Shown here: positions 39,268 through 48,755 of the stretch, in pieces
How the letters are laid out: every line of letters starts with the position of its first letter
How positions within the stretch are numbered: the first letter of the stretch is position 1
Assembly: GCA_009767595.1 (NCBI GenBank)
Contig: VSDK01001250.1
Span: forward strand, 111,584-175,583
Direction: 5' to 3'
From: Symbiodinium kawagutii
Taxonomy: Eukaryota; Sar; Dinophyceae; Suessiales; Symbiodiniaceae
Length of the DNA stretch: 64,000 bases
The notes under the pieces: generated by a model
Databases searched by the model: none
What the model was told of the DNA's origin: nothing
Seen by the model: only the letters and a program-made list of their open reading frames with translations
Made by a program: the position numbers and the translations under genes

Positions 39268-39424
39268 GTATCCACCACCCCAGTACCTCCAGACCAAGCG
39301 CTACAGAAACTCGCCCACCAAGGTAGCATCCTTTGGATCGATCGCAAGGGTCACCTCAAGGTCCCCAAAGACGCTGGAGGATGGACAGATGCACCTGGGC
39401 GCTGGATCCCCACGGCTTCGAATG
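39268..39424 (+). CDS. possible host exon
   Basis: The 157-bp island follows GTAACCGCAG and ends at AATG|GTGAGG. In the frame starting at 39268 it reads VSTTPVPPDQALQKLAHQGS, then ILWIDRKGHLKVPKDAGGW. This lacks repeats and looks like ordinary protein, and the island lies at the end of a long AACCAT-type tract. It has no ATG of its own. Two overlapping frames are also open, so the frame is inferred from composition and splice edges. Confidence 0.35.
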
Positions 39425-40275
39425 GTGAGGGCGTTGTGACTGAATGGTTGGTGGGCAAGCAATCCCAAGCCCCCCAAAGTTAGGGGTAGGGAGTTCAAGC
39501 ATTTTTCATTCAGCAAGGGGTGGTGTTGCCAGCTCAGCTTCGAAGTTTCGACAAGCAGAAAGAGATGCCAGTGGGTGCTGGCAACCCCAAACCACCGCCA
39601 AAACTAGCAATTTATAACAACGGACAAACCCCCTATTTCAAAATATGGGCCGTTGTGAAGCGAACTCATTTGATCAACCAGTTGATATTCCCCGCCATGC
39701 CGTTGTCCCGAGGTTTCTTGTGGTGAAGATGCTTGGCTGTGCGGTATCAGGGTGGTGTAGGTGGCTCAGTCCATTGTAGGCATCCCCAAGCATCTCTGAG
39801 GATTGGAGGCTCAGAGCCGTGAACTGAGACTGGGAACTGACCGCCAGCTCACTACAACCCTAACTGCTTGCCGAGTTCTATTGCCAAGCAGCTCGCAACC
39901 AGCAATGGCCAATCAACTTCAACTTGCCACCATCACCACCGGTTCTCGTATACTTACGGGGAACTTCCACCTGGGTGAAGCAGGGAATGCATATGAGTGG
40001 GAAGTTGAAGTTGTAGCAATAATTTGGGAATGCTTCTCCAGTCCTGGGAAATTCTTTGCTGAGCAGCCAGCAGAACCAGTGTACAATGAAGCTGCCGAAA
40101 CTAATGCCATTTTGCTTGTTACTTTCACGGAGTGGGCAGTACTTGTTGTAGGACGCCAAGAGCACTGTTAATGCATCAATTTGCTGATTTTGTGCTTTTG
40201 GAAAGCGGCAGATTGATTCAATGATAGAGCAAAAACAAGCTTAATAACCACTCTGTATGGCTTCTGAGGCATTTC

Positions 40276-40528
40276 TTGCTAATGAACCTCGCACTTGTAG
40301 TTGGTTGGTGTTTGAGCTGGAAAAAGTCAATTCCAGCACCTGAAACCATCCATTTCTTGGGGATTGCCAACCTTGGGGGAGGTTCATCCCCAATTCAATT
40401 GGGGAGTGCCGAGTTCGGGATGGTTGGCGGGTATGGATGCGCCTGCCGTAGCTTTTCGCTGTCCAAAGGAGACCATGAGAAGTTTCAACCGGAGCTCATG
40501 AAGCAGTTGGAACAAAACCAATGGCCAG
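40276..40528 (+). CDS. possible host exon
   Basis: The open frame ends at GGCCAG|GTAGCAAG, a good donor site. Its last third, FSLSKGDHEKFQPELMKQLE, is charged and helical in character. The first part is hydrophobic (LALVVGWCLSW). No family is recognised. The first in-frame codon is TTG, so an upstream acceptor is more likely than a start here. Confidence 0.28.
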
Positions 40529-41118
40529 GTAGCAAGATTTGAGCAGTTGAAATTATGGAGGCTATGCGGTCGCCAAAACCAAAACGTTTTTCGGGTAGAT
40601 GACGCAAACATGAAGAATCATGCCCACATGATGGCTCGTGGCAACTACAGGAACGGTGATCGAGGCATCATCTATCATTTCGAGACAGTCACTCTTGCTT
40701 GATCATACCATTTGCCAACAGACGCAACTTGCAAGATGACATAGTTGAACCAATTTTGCCTCTGGGTAGCCTATGGAACAAGTTCAATGTAGCGGTAGGA
40801 GGAGGCATGGCAAGATCCAACCCACATCGACCTGGACTCGACCGCCTGATAGCCACTGGTGATCAGCACGATTGCCATACCAAAGCCATGTCCCCATGCG
40901 TCGTCACCACTTCTTCGGCCATATCATTCGCCATGCTTAAGCATGTTTGACCATTACTAACCAGAATTCCTTATTATTACTACCTTCTTTTTACCCATGA
41001 TCAACCGTTATTTATTTTTCATCACTTTCATCATGACTGCATAACTGCATAACCAACCATTGCTGATTATATTAACCGCTGCCAACCACCACTATCAATC
41101 ATGCATACCAGCTATTAG

Positions 41119-41216
41119 GTGGTTTCTCAAAAGCGGCGTACCCCAAAATCATCCAGTTAACCATTTATAGTAGTAATCCAACCATAGGTTTGGGGCTCCC
41201 CATTCTGAGAAACCAC
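41119..41216. repeat. short inverted-repeat element (GTGGTTTCTCA family)
   Basis: Perfect 11-bp terminal inverted repeats, GTGGTTTCTCA and TGAGAAACCAC, enclose 76 bp. Near the ends CCCCAAA faces TTTGGGG, extending the symmetry. A divergent relative lies at 21916-22025. Non-coding. Confidence 0.65.
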
Positions 41217-41372
41217 TATTTTAGTATATACCCATGGCTGGTTATTTACTATTGGTTTCCCTATTCTTAACCATCAGTTGATTATATAAACCATCGATTG
41301 TTCATCGTAAACAAGCCACCATTGGTTGGTTATGAACCTGTTTCTTAACATTAACCATCGGTTGGGTATTAA

Positions 41373-41473
41373 CTGGTTGGTGGTTTCAACCATTGTTTAT
41401 TTTCCCTAGTCATTATTAGCAATTGGTTGGTTGACGAGCATATTTTTCATTGGGGTGGTTCAACCACCAACCA
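41373..41473. repeat. short inverted-repeat element (CTGGTTGG family), copy 4
   Basis: Begins CTGGTTGGTGGTTTCAACC and ends GGTTCAACCACCAACCA; the final CAG is displaced by a small change. The interior (TTTTCCCTAGTCATTATTAG, TTGGTTGACGAGCATATT) matches the other copies. A further fragment with GGGGTGGTTGAAACCACC lies at about 41830. Confidence 0.65.
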
Positions 41474-41894
41474 TCAGTTTATGATCATTATTAACCATTA
41501 TAATTTGTAATCATTATAGTAGCCATGAAAAACTATCGGGTGGTATTAACTATATAAGTATGGTTAACAACTGTCATAAAACCCGTATCGTATGATCATT
41601 ATTAACCATCATAGCCACTATAATAGTAGCCATTACCAACCGTTATTAACCACTAGTTCACCATGGGTGCCTCAATCACACCAGTTGTATGATCATTATC
41701 AACTTAATACCATATATAATCATTAGTAATCCATTTGAATTTCGGAGTGAGTGGTAGGGCAAACCCATAGTGATGCCCCAGCAAAAAAATCATTATTAAT
41801 TACTAACCACTGTTTGCCACTAGTTCACCCTTGGGGTGGTTGAAACCACCTACCAGTTTACCATTGACCCAGCCCCATCCACCACCACGGCGCC

Positions 41895-42059
41895 ATGCCG
41901 CGCGGCACTGCGTTGAAAACGCGCTGGGCCCTGACGCTGCTAGCGCTGGCGTGGCCCACGGCCTGGGTCACCCGTCACTGCGCCGCCGCGACAGTCATTG
42001 CAGGACATAGATTTAGAGCTGCAGATATCTGCAGCAGTGAAATGTATCAATCTGGTTGA
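41895..42059 (+). CDS. possible first exon with signal peptide or anchor
   Basis: An ATG in a GC-rich island (CGGCGCCATGCC context) opens a 54-codon frame. It begins MPRGTALKTRWALTLLALAW, a basic n-region followed by a hydrophobic core of about 12 residues and Ala/Cys after it, as in secretory or plastid-targeting leaders. The GC-rich part ends near CATTGCAG at 42002, after which the frame becomes AT-rich and stops at 42057-42059. The real exon may therefore end before that. No downstream exon was found. Confidence 0.33.
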   Translation: MPRGTALKTRWALTLLALAWPTAWVTRHCAAATVIAGHRFRAADICSSEMYQSG

Positions 42060-42152
42060 TTTTGGATTGATTTTGATTGATTTTGGATTGATTTTGATTG
42101 ATTTTGATTGATTTTGGATTGATTGTGATTGATTTTGATTGATGTTGATCCA
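42041..42152. repeat. GATTGATTTTG tandem repeat
   Basis: Alternating 10- and 11-bp units (GATTGATTTT, GATTGATTTTG) repeat about ten times, with minor variants near the end. Confidence 0.93.
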
Positions 42153-43496
42153 TTTTGCACATATGTTTGTATATATTCACACCTACAAACGAAGATATGA
42201 AGCTCCGTCAGAATTTGCGTTCATTCATGTAGTATGCGGGCCTGCATTGGATTCAAGATCCTGCCGAAAACATCGCAAAACGATAGGGGACTCTCAAAAA
42301 ACGATACCTATTTTCAATAATTACATGTCGGGTGCGTTGTGCTTTATTGTTTGATAGCCATTTCTGTAGCTATTTCGGGTGGGGAGTTTAAAGTTATCGC
42401 GTCATTACTCAGCATGGTTCGCAAAAGAGTGAAAGTACGTTTCGATCTCAGGACTGGTTGGGCCAAAAAGCTTTTGTTTTTCCAGAACAAGTTTTCCAAA
42501 ATAAACACCCCGCAGAACGATACTCAAAACGATACCCAAAACGATACCCAAAATAAACAAAAGTGCCTCTTTCTTGGGAGTCGTCCACACATAGCTTCAA
42601 CAGCTGACCAGGGCCAAGTGTTACAACCTGTACTTCATTTCTGTTGTTGCTGTCATGTTGCCATGGTAAAAGGCAGTGAAGGGCAAGCGGCCATCAGACG
42701 CCGTGTGACTGGCAATGACACGCTGAGGGCAGGATTATCACACAACTCATGTTTGAAGCGAGACCATTGCCACACCACTTCAATTCAAGACATGGAATTC
42801 CTTCACGGGAATGCCTGAACGACAAAACACTGTAAAACGATAGGGGACTCTCTAATCCTGTCACGCATGTTGTACGAACCACAAATTTAGACCGTGGCTC
42901 ATAATATGCATATTGTTTTGGTTGATATTCAATCATGCATCAGCATGGGTCAAAGTCCCGCACTGGTGATTATCAATTTGAATGTGTAATGCATGGATGT
43001 CCAACATATACTCGAAACCAGAAGCATAGCTCGCTTGTGAAAATTAATTGTGTAGCTGGAAGTGCGACCGCTGCTTGACTGCACTCACCAGGCTGCCCAC
43101 GTTGAAATTGTCCAGATAGTTGTGAATTGTGCAATGTTGAACCGAACCAAGCTGTTCCAGAAAAGCAGTGAAGAAAGAACATGTCAGAAGTAGAAGGATA
43201 CAAGCAATGATTTTCAGGGCTTGCCAATGCTGGCACTGTCATTCAACCATCAATGCTCACTTCGATCAACCATTGTCGTATACATATAGTCTTTTGCCAT
43301 CAGTATCAACACTCATGACAACATCACACCGGTACTGAAACAATGATGATTTGAATGACTACAAATCAAATGGTGGACCAATCAGTAATACCAAATGCTT
43401 GAATCAATTCCCATTGTTGGTTGTAATCATTGCTTCAGCCCAGAGGAAAAACGTTTAAACAGTGGTGAATCATAACAACAATCAGTCATATCAGCA
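42153..43496. other. host DNA without a recognisable gene
   Basis: The longest frame, 42339-42818 on the plus strand, contains a short AAAACGATACCC tandem repeat (about 42516-42555) and no recognisable domain. The minus frames 42694-42936 and 42973-43242 also lack features. Confidence 0.5.
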
Positions 43497-43600
43497 CCCT
43501 CCTCCTCCTCCTCCTCATCATCATCATCATCATCATGATCATCATCATCATGATCATCATCATCATCATTATCATCATAATCATCATCGCTCTAACCAGC
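43497..43600. repeat. CTC and CAT trinucleotide repeats
   Basis: A short CTC run is followed by CAT units interrupted by GATCAT. Confidence 0.93.
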
Positions 43601-43789
43601 TCGTTCAATCGATCATCATGATGATAGACCATTTCGTTGATCATGGTTGATGGTTGAATCATCATGCTTTTTCACCCGTTTCTACCATCCGAATTCCCCA
43701 GCTTGGCAAACGATCAAAGTAAACAAATTACTTTACTTCGATTTACTTCGAGTGATCCCCACCATGTCATTTCAACACCGCTTGTTGGC

Positions 43790-45945
43790 CCCACTTTTGT
43801 CTGACATCCTCTCCGACATTTAGAATGACATTCTTTCTGACATTCTCTCCGACATATCTTCTGACATTCTTTCTGACATTCTCTCCGACATATCTTCTGA
43901 CATTCTTTCTGACATATCTTCTGACATTCTCTCTGGCATACCTTTTGACATTCTTTCTGACATCCTTTCTGGCACATCTTCTGACGTTCTTTCTGACAAC
44001 TTTCTAGTCGGACATTCTTTCTGGCATATCTTTTGACAATTTCTCTTACATATCTTCTGACATTCTTTCTGACATGTCTTCTGACCTATCTTCTGACATT
44101 CTCTCTGACATTCTTTCTGGCATATCTTCTGGCATTCTTTTTGACATGTCTTCTGACATTCTTTCTGACATATCTTCTGACATTTTCTCGGGCATTCTAT
44201 CTGACATATCTTCTGACGTTCTTTTTGGCATCTCTCTTGACATTTCTTCTGACATTCTATCCTGACATTTCTTTTGACATTCTATCTGAAATATCTTCTG
44301 ACGTTCTTTTTGGCATCTCTCTTGACATTTCTTCTGACATTCTATCCTGACATTTCTTTTGACATTCTATCTGAAATATCTTCTGACGTTCTTTTTGGCA
44401 TCTCTCTTGACATTTCTTCTGACATTCTATCCTGACATTTCTTTTGACATTCTATCTGAAATATCTTCTGACGTTCTTTTTGGCATCTCTCTTGACATTT
44501 CTTCTGACATTCTATCCTGACATTTCTTTTGACATTCTCTCTGGCATTTTTTCTGACATTCTTTCTGGCATGTCTTTTGGCATTCTCTCTGACATTCTTT
44601 CTGGCATGTCTTTTGGCATTCTTACTGACATATCTCCTGACATTCTTTTTGACATTCTTTCTGACATATCTTGTGACATTTCTTCTGAGATTCTGTCCTG
44701 ACACATCTTCTGACATTCTCTCTGACATTCTTTCTGGCATATCTTTTGACATTCTTTCTGGCATATCTTTTGGCATTCTTTCTGACATGTCTTCTGACAT
44801 TCTTTCTGACATTCTACCTGACATATCTTCTGACGTTCTTTTTGGCATCTCTCTTGACATTCTCTCTGACATTCTTTCTGACATTCTTTCTGACATTCTT
44901 CCTGGCATTTCTTCTGACATTCTTTTTGACATGTCTTCTGACATTCTTTCTGACATATCTTCTGACATTCTCTCTGGCATTCTATCTGACATATCTTCTG
45001 ACGTTCTTTTTGGCATCTCTCTTGACATTCTTTCTGGCATTCTTTCTGACATATCTTCTGACATTCTTTCTGACATGTCTTCTGACATTTCTTCTGACCT
45101 TCTATCCTGACACATCTTTTGACATTCTATCTGACGTATCTTCTGACGTTCTTTTTGGCATCTGTCTTGACATTCTTTCTGACATTCTTTCTGACATATC
45201 TTCTGGCATTCTTTTTGACATGTCTTCTGACATTTCTTCTGACATTCTATCCTGACATTTCTTTTGTCATTCTACCTGACATATCTTCTGAAGTTCTTTT
45301 TGGCATCTCTCTTGACATTCTTTCTGGCATTCTTTCTGACATTCTTTCTGACATATCTTCTGACATTCTNNNNNNNNNNNNNNNNNNNNNNNNNNNNNNN
45401 NNNNNNNNNNNNNNNNNNNNNNNNNNNNNNNNNNNNNNNNNNNNNNNNNNNNTGACATTCTTTCTGACATCTCTTCTGACATTCTTTCTGACATATCTTC
45501 TGACATTTCTTCTGACATTCTGTCCTGACACATCTTTTGACATTCTCTCTGACATTCTCTCTGGCATTCTTTCTGGCATATCTTTTGACATTCTCTCTGA
45601 CATATCTTCTGTCTTCTGACATTTCTTCTGACATTCTATCCTGACATTTCTTTTGACATTCTATCTGACATATCTTTTGGCATTCTCTCTGACATTCTTT
45701 CTGGCATGTCTTTTGGCATTCTTACTGACATATCTTCTGACATTCTTTCTGACATGTCTTCCGACATTTCTTCTGACATTCTATCCTGACATTTCTTTTG
45801 ACATTCTATCTGACATATCTTCTGACGTTCTTTTTGGCATCTCTCTTGACATTCTTTCTGGCATTCTTTCTGACATTCTTTCTGACATTCTTTCTGACAC
45901 TCTTCCTGGCATTTCTTCTGACATTCTTTCTGACGTTCTTCCCTC
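43790..45945. repeat. 12-bp minisatellite array with an 85-bp higher-order unit and a gap
   Basis: About 2.15 kb of variants of a 12-bp unit (GACATTCTTTCT, GACATATCTTCT, GGCATTCTCTCT). Between about 44248 and 44530 an 85-bp higher-order unit repeats, marked by CTATCCTGACATTTC at 85-bp spacing (starting words at 44261, 44346, 44431 and 44516). Because 12 is a multiple of 3 and the unit has no stop, frames on both strands read 4-residue repeats (Asp-Ile-Leu-Ser; Glu-Arg-Met-Ser). The 85-bp unit shifts the frame at each copy, which argues against a conserved protein. N gap at 45370-45452. Confidence 0.95.
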
Positions 45946-45948
45946 GCG

Positions 45949-46083
45949 GTTGAGATCCGGCAGCGACCACTGGGCGTGGATGGTCGTGGTTGAGGTCCGG
46001 CAGCGACCACTGGGCGTGGATGCTCGTGGTTGAGGTCCGGCACCGACCACTGGGCGTGGATGGTCGTGGTTGAGGTCCGGCAG
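45949..46083. repeat. 40-bp tandem repeat
   Basis: The unit begins GTTGAGGTCCGGCAGCGACC and is 40 bp long. Copies start at 45949, 45989, 46029 and 46069, the last one partial. It abuts the 12-bp minisatellite on its left and a GAGGA-rich stretch on its right. It is GC-rich, unlike the neighbouring array. Confidence 0.93.
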
Positions 46084-46320
46084 AAGAGGAGGCGAAGAAG
46101 GAGGAGGAGAAGGAGAAGGAGTCAGCTCTGATAAAATCTAACAACCCTCACCTGACAGGTGGGGAACAAGCATTGCAATACGCAAACGATCCCCAAACCG
46201 TACAAATTGTAAACCTATAAGCTAAGCCACCTCAAAAAACCTAAAAAACCACCTATAAGCCATCTAAAAACCACCTATAACCCACCTGTACCCCACATAC
46301 GAACCCCTCACGGTGGATAG

Positions 46321-46533
46321 CTTCCAGCTGACCACCGGGCGGTGCTCCGCCGCTTGTCCCAGGTGGGTGCCCCGTTGCGTCGCCGCGAAGAGGGATCCCA
46401 TGTGAGGCGTCTCGCGGCCAGCGACGCGGTGACGGAGGAAGTCATCCGAAGCGTGGCCCAACCCGCGGGGCGAAACGTTGGGATAGGATTGGCAGATGGA
46501 AATCGATTCGTATCAATGGAAATCGATGGTTGA
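46321..46533 (+). CDS. possible last host exon before the viral element
   Basis: A GC-rich island opens at 46321 after a TAG and reads VLRRLSQVGAPLRRREEGSH, then VRRLAASDAVTEEVIRSVAQ, to a TGA. Arg/Glu-rich and helical in character. No domain is recognised. CTTCCAG at 46321-46327 could be the acceptor. The GC-rich coding-like part ends near 46490. It shows that host-type DNA continues to within about 450 bp of the viral boundary. Confidence 0.3.
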   Translation, partial: LPADHRAVLRRLSQVGAPLRRREEGSHVRRLAASDAVTEEVIRSVAQPAGRNVGIGLADGNRFVSMEIDG

Positions 46534-46941
46534 TGTGTTTTTTTTGTTGGCTGATGATGGTTGATGACATGGCAAGATGGTGTTATGTTAGTGATGTGAT
46601 ATGGAGCGGCCAGGGGCTTGATGTAGTGGACACAAAACCTCATGAAGGCTTCAGTGTGGTTTAGAGTTTAGAGTAATGACAGTTGACTATACCTGTTCTT
46701 GTGGTGAATGATTGCAGATATCAGGACATGGTTGGTTAGTCCCGTGAGTAATGGTCATGAATTAGTCACACTTAATGCTGGTTATGTTTTGACTTGTGAC
46801 AGTCAAGTCATAATTAGAGATGATTGACCAGAAGCCAACTGATCATGGCTTACTGATGGATAGGGGACCGGTGGGCAATATTGAACCCAGGATGGATGTA
46901 TCCGCCCGATGCTGGAACTCATGCTGATTGGTTATAGTTAG
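46534..46941. other. host DNA next to the viral element
   Basis: ATGGTT/GATGATGGTTGATG-type low-complexity DNA like that elsewhere in the host part. No gene seen. Confidence 0.5.
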
Positions 46942-46960
46942 AGGACATCTTTCCCATCTT
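46942..46960 (+). repeat. left-edge inverted repeat, outer arm
   Basis: AGGACATCTTTCCCATCTT is the reverse complement of 47222-47240 with one mismatch. It lies at the transition from host-type to AT-rich DNA, so it may mark or lie near the element's terminus. It is followed by a C run (46967-46974). Confidence 0.6.
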
Positions 46961-47156
46961 TTTAATCCCCCCCCAGCCGGCCATATTAACATAAAACAAT
47001 CATAAATTCATAACCACCAACCATCATATCACAAAAAACATATTTTCACAATAATTTTATCATAAATTTTCATCATAAATTTTCATCATAAAATTTCATC
47101 AAACGGTTTTCATCACTATCAACTACATCAACATTAATTCATCACTATCAACAACT

Positions 47157-47204
47157 ATTGTATAATTATTATGCCGGTCTGGGGAACCAAAATAATTATA
47201 CAAT
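47157..47204. repeat. perfect 14-bp hairpin in the left end
   Basis: ATTGTATAATTATT (47157-47170) and AATAATTATACAAT (47191-47204) are exact reverse complements separated by a 20-base GC-richer loop. The strand can fold into a stable stem. It could serve in replication initiation, terminus processing or transcription termination. Confidence 0.75.
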
Positions 47205-47221
47205 AATTTTTGGGGAATGGT

Positions 47222-47240
47222 AAGATGGGAAAGTTGTCCT
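47222..47240 (-). repeat. left-edge inverted repeat, inner arm
   Basis: AAGATGGGAAAGTTGTCCT, the inverse of 46942-46960 with one mismatch. The two arms enclose about 260 bp. Confidence 0.6.
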
Positions 47241-47358
47241 TTAGTGAAATCATAAATTCATCATTTAAAATCATTTATTATGTAAAATATTATCATAAAA
47301 TATTATGGTAAAATTAAATCATAAATCTAATAAATAATATTATTAGAATTATGTAAAG

Positions 47359-47748
47359 TTAATGCCTCCAATCACCAATGCCATCCCAACTTTTACTCAA
47401 AATATCTTTAAAATTATATTGAATGAATGTTATGTGTTCTGGTCTCATATTGTTTTTATCCCTCCTCAAAAAATGATTTACAACAGACAACAGGGTATAA
47501 AAGTTCCATACCATTGCTGTCTTATCTCCTCTCTCATTAATCAGCTCACCATTTTTCTTGACGATATCTTCATCCAACATATTTTCATAAATTTCCTTCA
47601 TCCATTGATGGTTGGGACTGCCATATTCAGCAAACATATCTAGATACATTCGGTGGTCTTCATTTTTAATTATGTTTATTACTTCACCATATTTTGGATA
47701 AGGATTATCCTTAATGAATTTTAAAAAGAAAGCTTTTGTAGGAGCCAT
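47359..47748 (-). CDS. hypothetical viral protein, 129 aa
   Basis: First gene of the element, transcribed toward the left end. The protein begins MAPTKAFFLKFIKDNPYPKY and is rich in aromatic and charged residues with no signal peptide, membrane span or recognised motif. It is soluble-looking and mostly helical. A palindromic TTTAAGTAATTTAAGAAA at 47779-47796, 31 nt upstream of the ATG, matches the motif before the polymerase gene, so it may be expressed with the replication genes. The integrase stop is 67 bp upstream. Confidence 0.75.
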   Translation of the reverse strand: MAPTKAFFLKFIKDNPYPKYGEVINIIKNEDHRMYLDMFAEYGSPNHQWMKEIYENMLDEDIVKKNGELINERGDKTAMVWNFYTLLSVVNHFLRRDKNNMRPEHITFIQYNFKDILSKSWDGIGDWRH

Positions 47749-47778
47749 ATTTCAACTACAATATATACTTAATTTCTC

Positions 47779-47796
47779 TTTAAGTAATTTAAGAAA
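47779..47796 (-). promoter_or_regulatory. putative early-type promoter motif, copy 1
   Basis: TTTAAGTAATTTAAGAAA matches 52786-52803 at 16 of 18 bases. Its near edge is 31 nt from the ATG of the 129-aa gene. The motif is an imperfect palindrome (CTTAAA/TTTAAG half-sites). Confidence 0.5.
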
Positions 47797-47815
47797 ATTA
47801 AGATTATTCAATAAA

Positions 47816-48736
47816 TCATACTTTCAACAACTCTGAGCGCATTAATGGTCTATTAAATCCTTCTAGCTTATAATATGTTTGATTTAACTTTTCGCTTATT
47901 TCTTCCACTGTATATTCACCCTGTAAAAAATCACTGGTTCTCTCTTTCTCTCCTGTTCTTTTTTTCCTTCTAATTTTTACTTTTTCTCCCACAAAAATTT
48001 CGGGGTATAATCTCTCTCTCCTTGCTTTTGAAGCTACATTTACCTTTGCTCTTAACTCATTTCTTTCCTTCCTTGCTTCAGCAGGGGTAAGCCCAGTTGC
48101 TGAGTGCTTCATTTTATTGTTATATGTTAAAAGCACCTCGTGTAGATAATCCGCCCATTGTAAGTTCTGCTTTCCTTTCTTTTCATCAGCTTCTAACCTT
48201 TTAAAAATCATATCTTTTAGTGTCCTATTAAATCTCTCAACAAAATTGGCTTTACCTCTAGTCCTATACAGTTCAATGCCTTCACCTTCCACAAATTCTT
48301 TAAACAAATCTCCTCTAAAAGCGCCTTCATCATCGCAGTAAATGATTTTACTTTTGCCCCCCATCTTCTGCATAGCCTCCATAACTCCAGCTATTACATC
48401 AGGGGCTTCTCTATTATTGAGTGGAATAGCAACAGCATATTTACTTAAAACATCAATGCAGGTCAGTGCAATATAATTCTTTTGTTTGGTTTCAAAGTCA
48501 TCTTTAAGAAAAAATGTTAAGTCAATTTGGTAGGTATGACGGTTGTAAGGGGCAATAAAGGAGTTATACCCTCGTGGTTTTTTCTTCACATCAACATTCT
48601 TTCTAAAAAACTCCTCTACATCTACCATTTTTATAGACTTATCCTTTTCCCTAGCATCCTTTAAAGTGGTAGCCTTAGAGCCAAAACCTGCTCTATCAAA
48701 ATATATCTTATTAATGATTTCCTGCTTAGAGCTCAT
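47816..48736 (-). CDS. retroviral-type (rve) integrase
   Basis: A DDE-family integrase of the kind used by Polintons, Mavirus and some polinton-like viruses to insert their DNA into host chromosomes. The catalytic triad is visible: D72 (YQIDLTFF), D135 (IIYCDDEGAF) and E167 (ANFVERFNRTLKD), spaced D-62-D-31-E. The stretch from about residue 245 (FVGEKVKIRRKKR to LQGEYTVEEI) is a basic SH3/chromo-like C-terminal DNA-binding region. The N-terminal 55 residues are helical and lack an obvious HHCC zinc finger. At 306 residues it looks complete. It lies between the 129-aa gene and the polymerase-helicase, in the same direction. The ATG sits 19 bp from the polymerase stop. Confidence 0.92.
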   Translation of the reverse strand: MSSKQEIINKIYFDRAGFGSKATTLKDAREKDKSIKMVDVEEFFRKNVDVKKKPRGYNSFIAPYNRHTYQIDLTFFLKDDFETKQKNYIALTCIDVLSKYAVAIPLNNREAPDVIAGVMEAMQKMGGKSKIIYCDDEGAFRGDLFKEFVEGEGIELYRTRGKANFVERFNRTLKDMIFKRLEADEKKGKQNLQWADYLHEVLLTYNNKMKHSATGLTPAEARKERNELRAKVNVASKARRERLYPEIFVGEKVKIRRKKRTGEKERTSDFLQGEYTVEEISEKLNQTYYKLEGFNRPLMRSELLKV

Positions 48737-48755
48737 ATTAATAAGATATATTATT

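Larger units (their letters stand above)
36479..41118. other. host DNA with scattered exon-like islands
   Basis: T-rich, then AT-rich low-complexity DNA, with an AT microsatellite at about 37175-37270 and a long AACCAT/CAACCA tract at 38750-39250. Possible exons are listed at 37319, 39268 and 40276. An open frame at 39803-40171 (122 codons from a TTG, no ATG) looks protein-like in part, but overlapping minus-strand frames are equally long, so it is not called. Confidence 0.5.
46961..47358. other. AT-rich non-coding left end of the element
   Basis: About 400 bp without a gene. It contains tandem-like ATCATAAATTTTC words (47050-47105), CATCACTATCAAC direct repeats (47112 and 47142), a perfect hairpin at 47157-47204 and the inner arm of the inverted repeat at 47222-47240. 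It is a plausible terminal or origin region. Confidence 0.5.

Noticed and set aside
44342..45115. A 257-codon minus-strand frame of ERMSEDMS repeats and similar plus-strand frames
   Set aside because: Produced by a stop-free 12-bp minisatellite. The 85-bp higher-order unit shifts the frame, and all phases are equally open, so there is no evidence of coding.
43790..45945. A CRISPR-like array
   Set aside because: Units are 12 bp and contiguous with no unique spacers, and the setting is eukaryotic.
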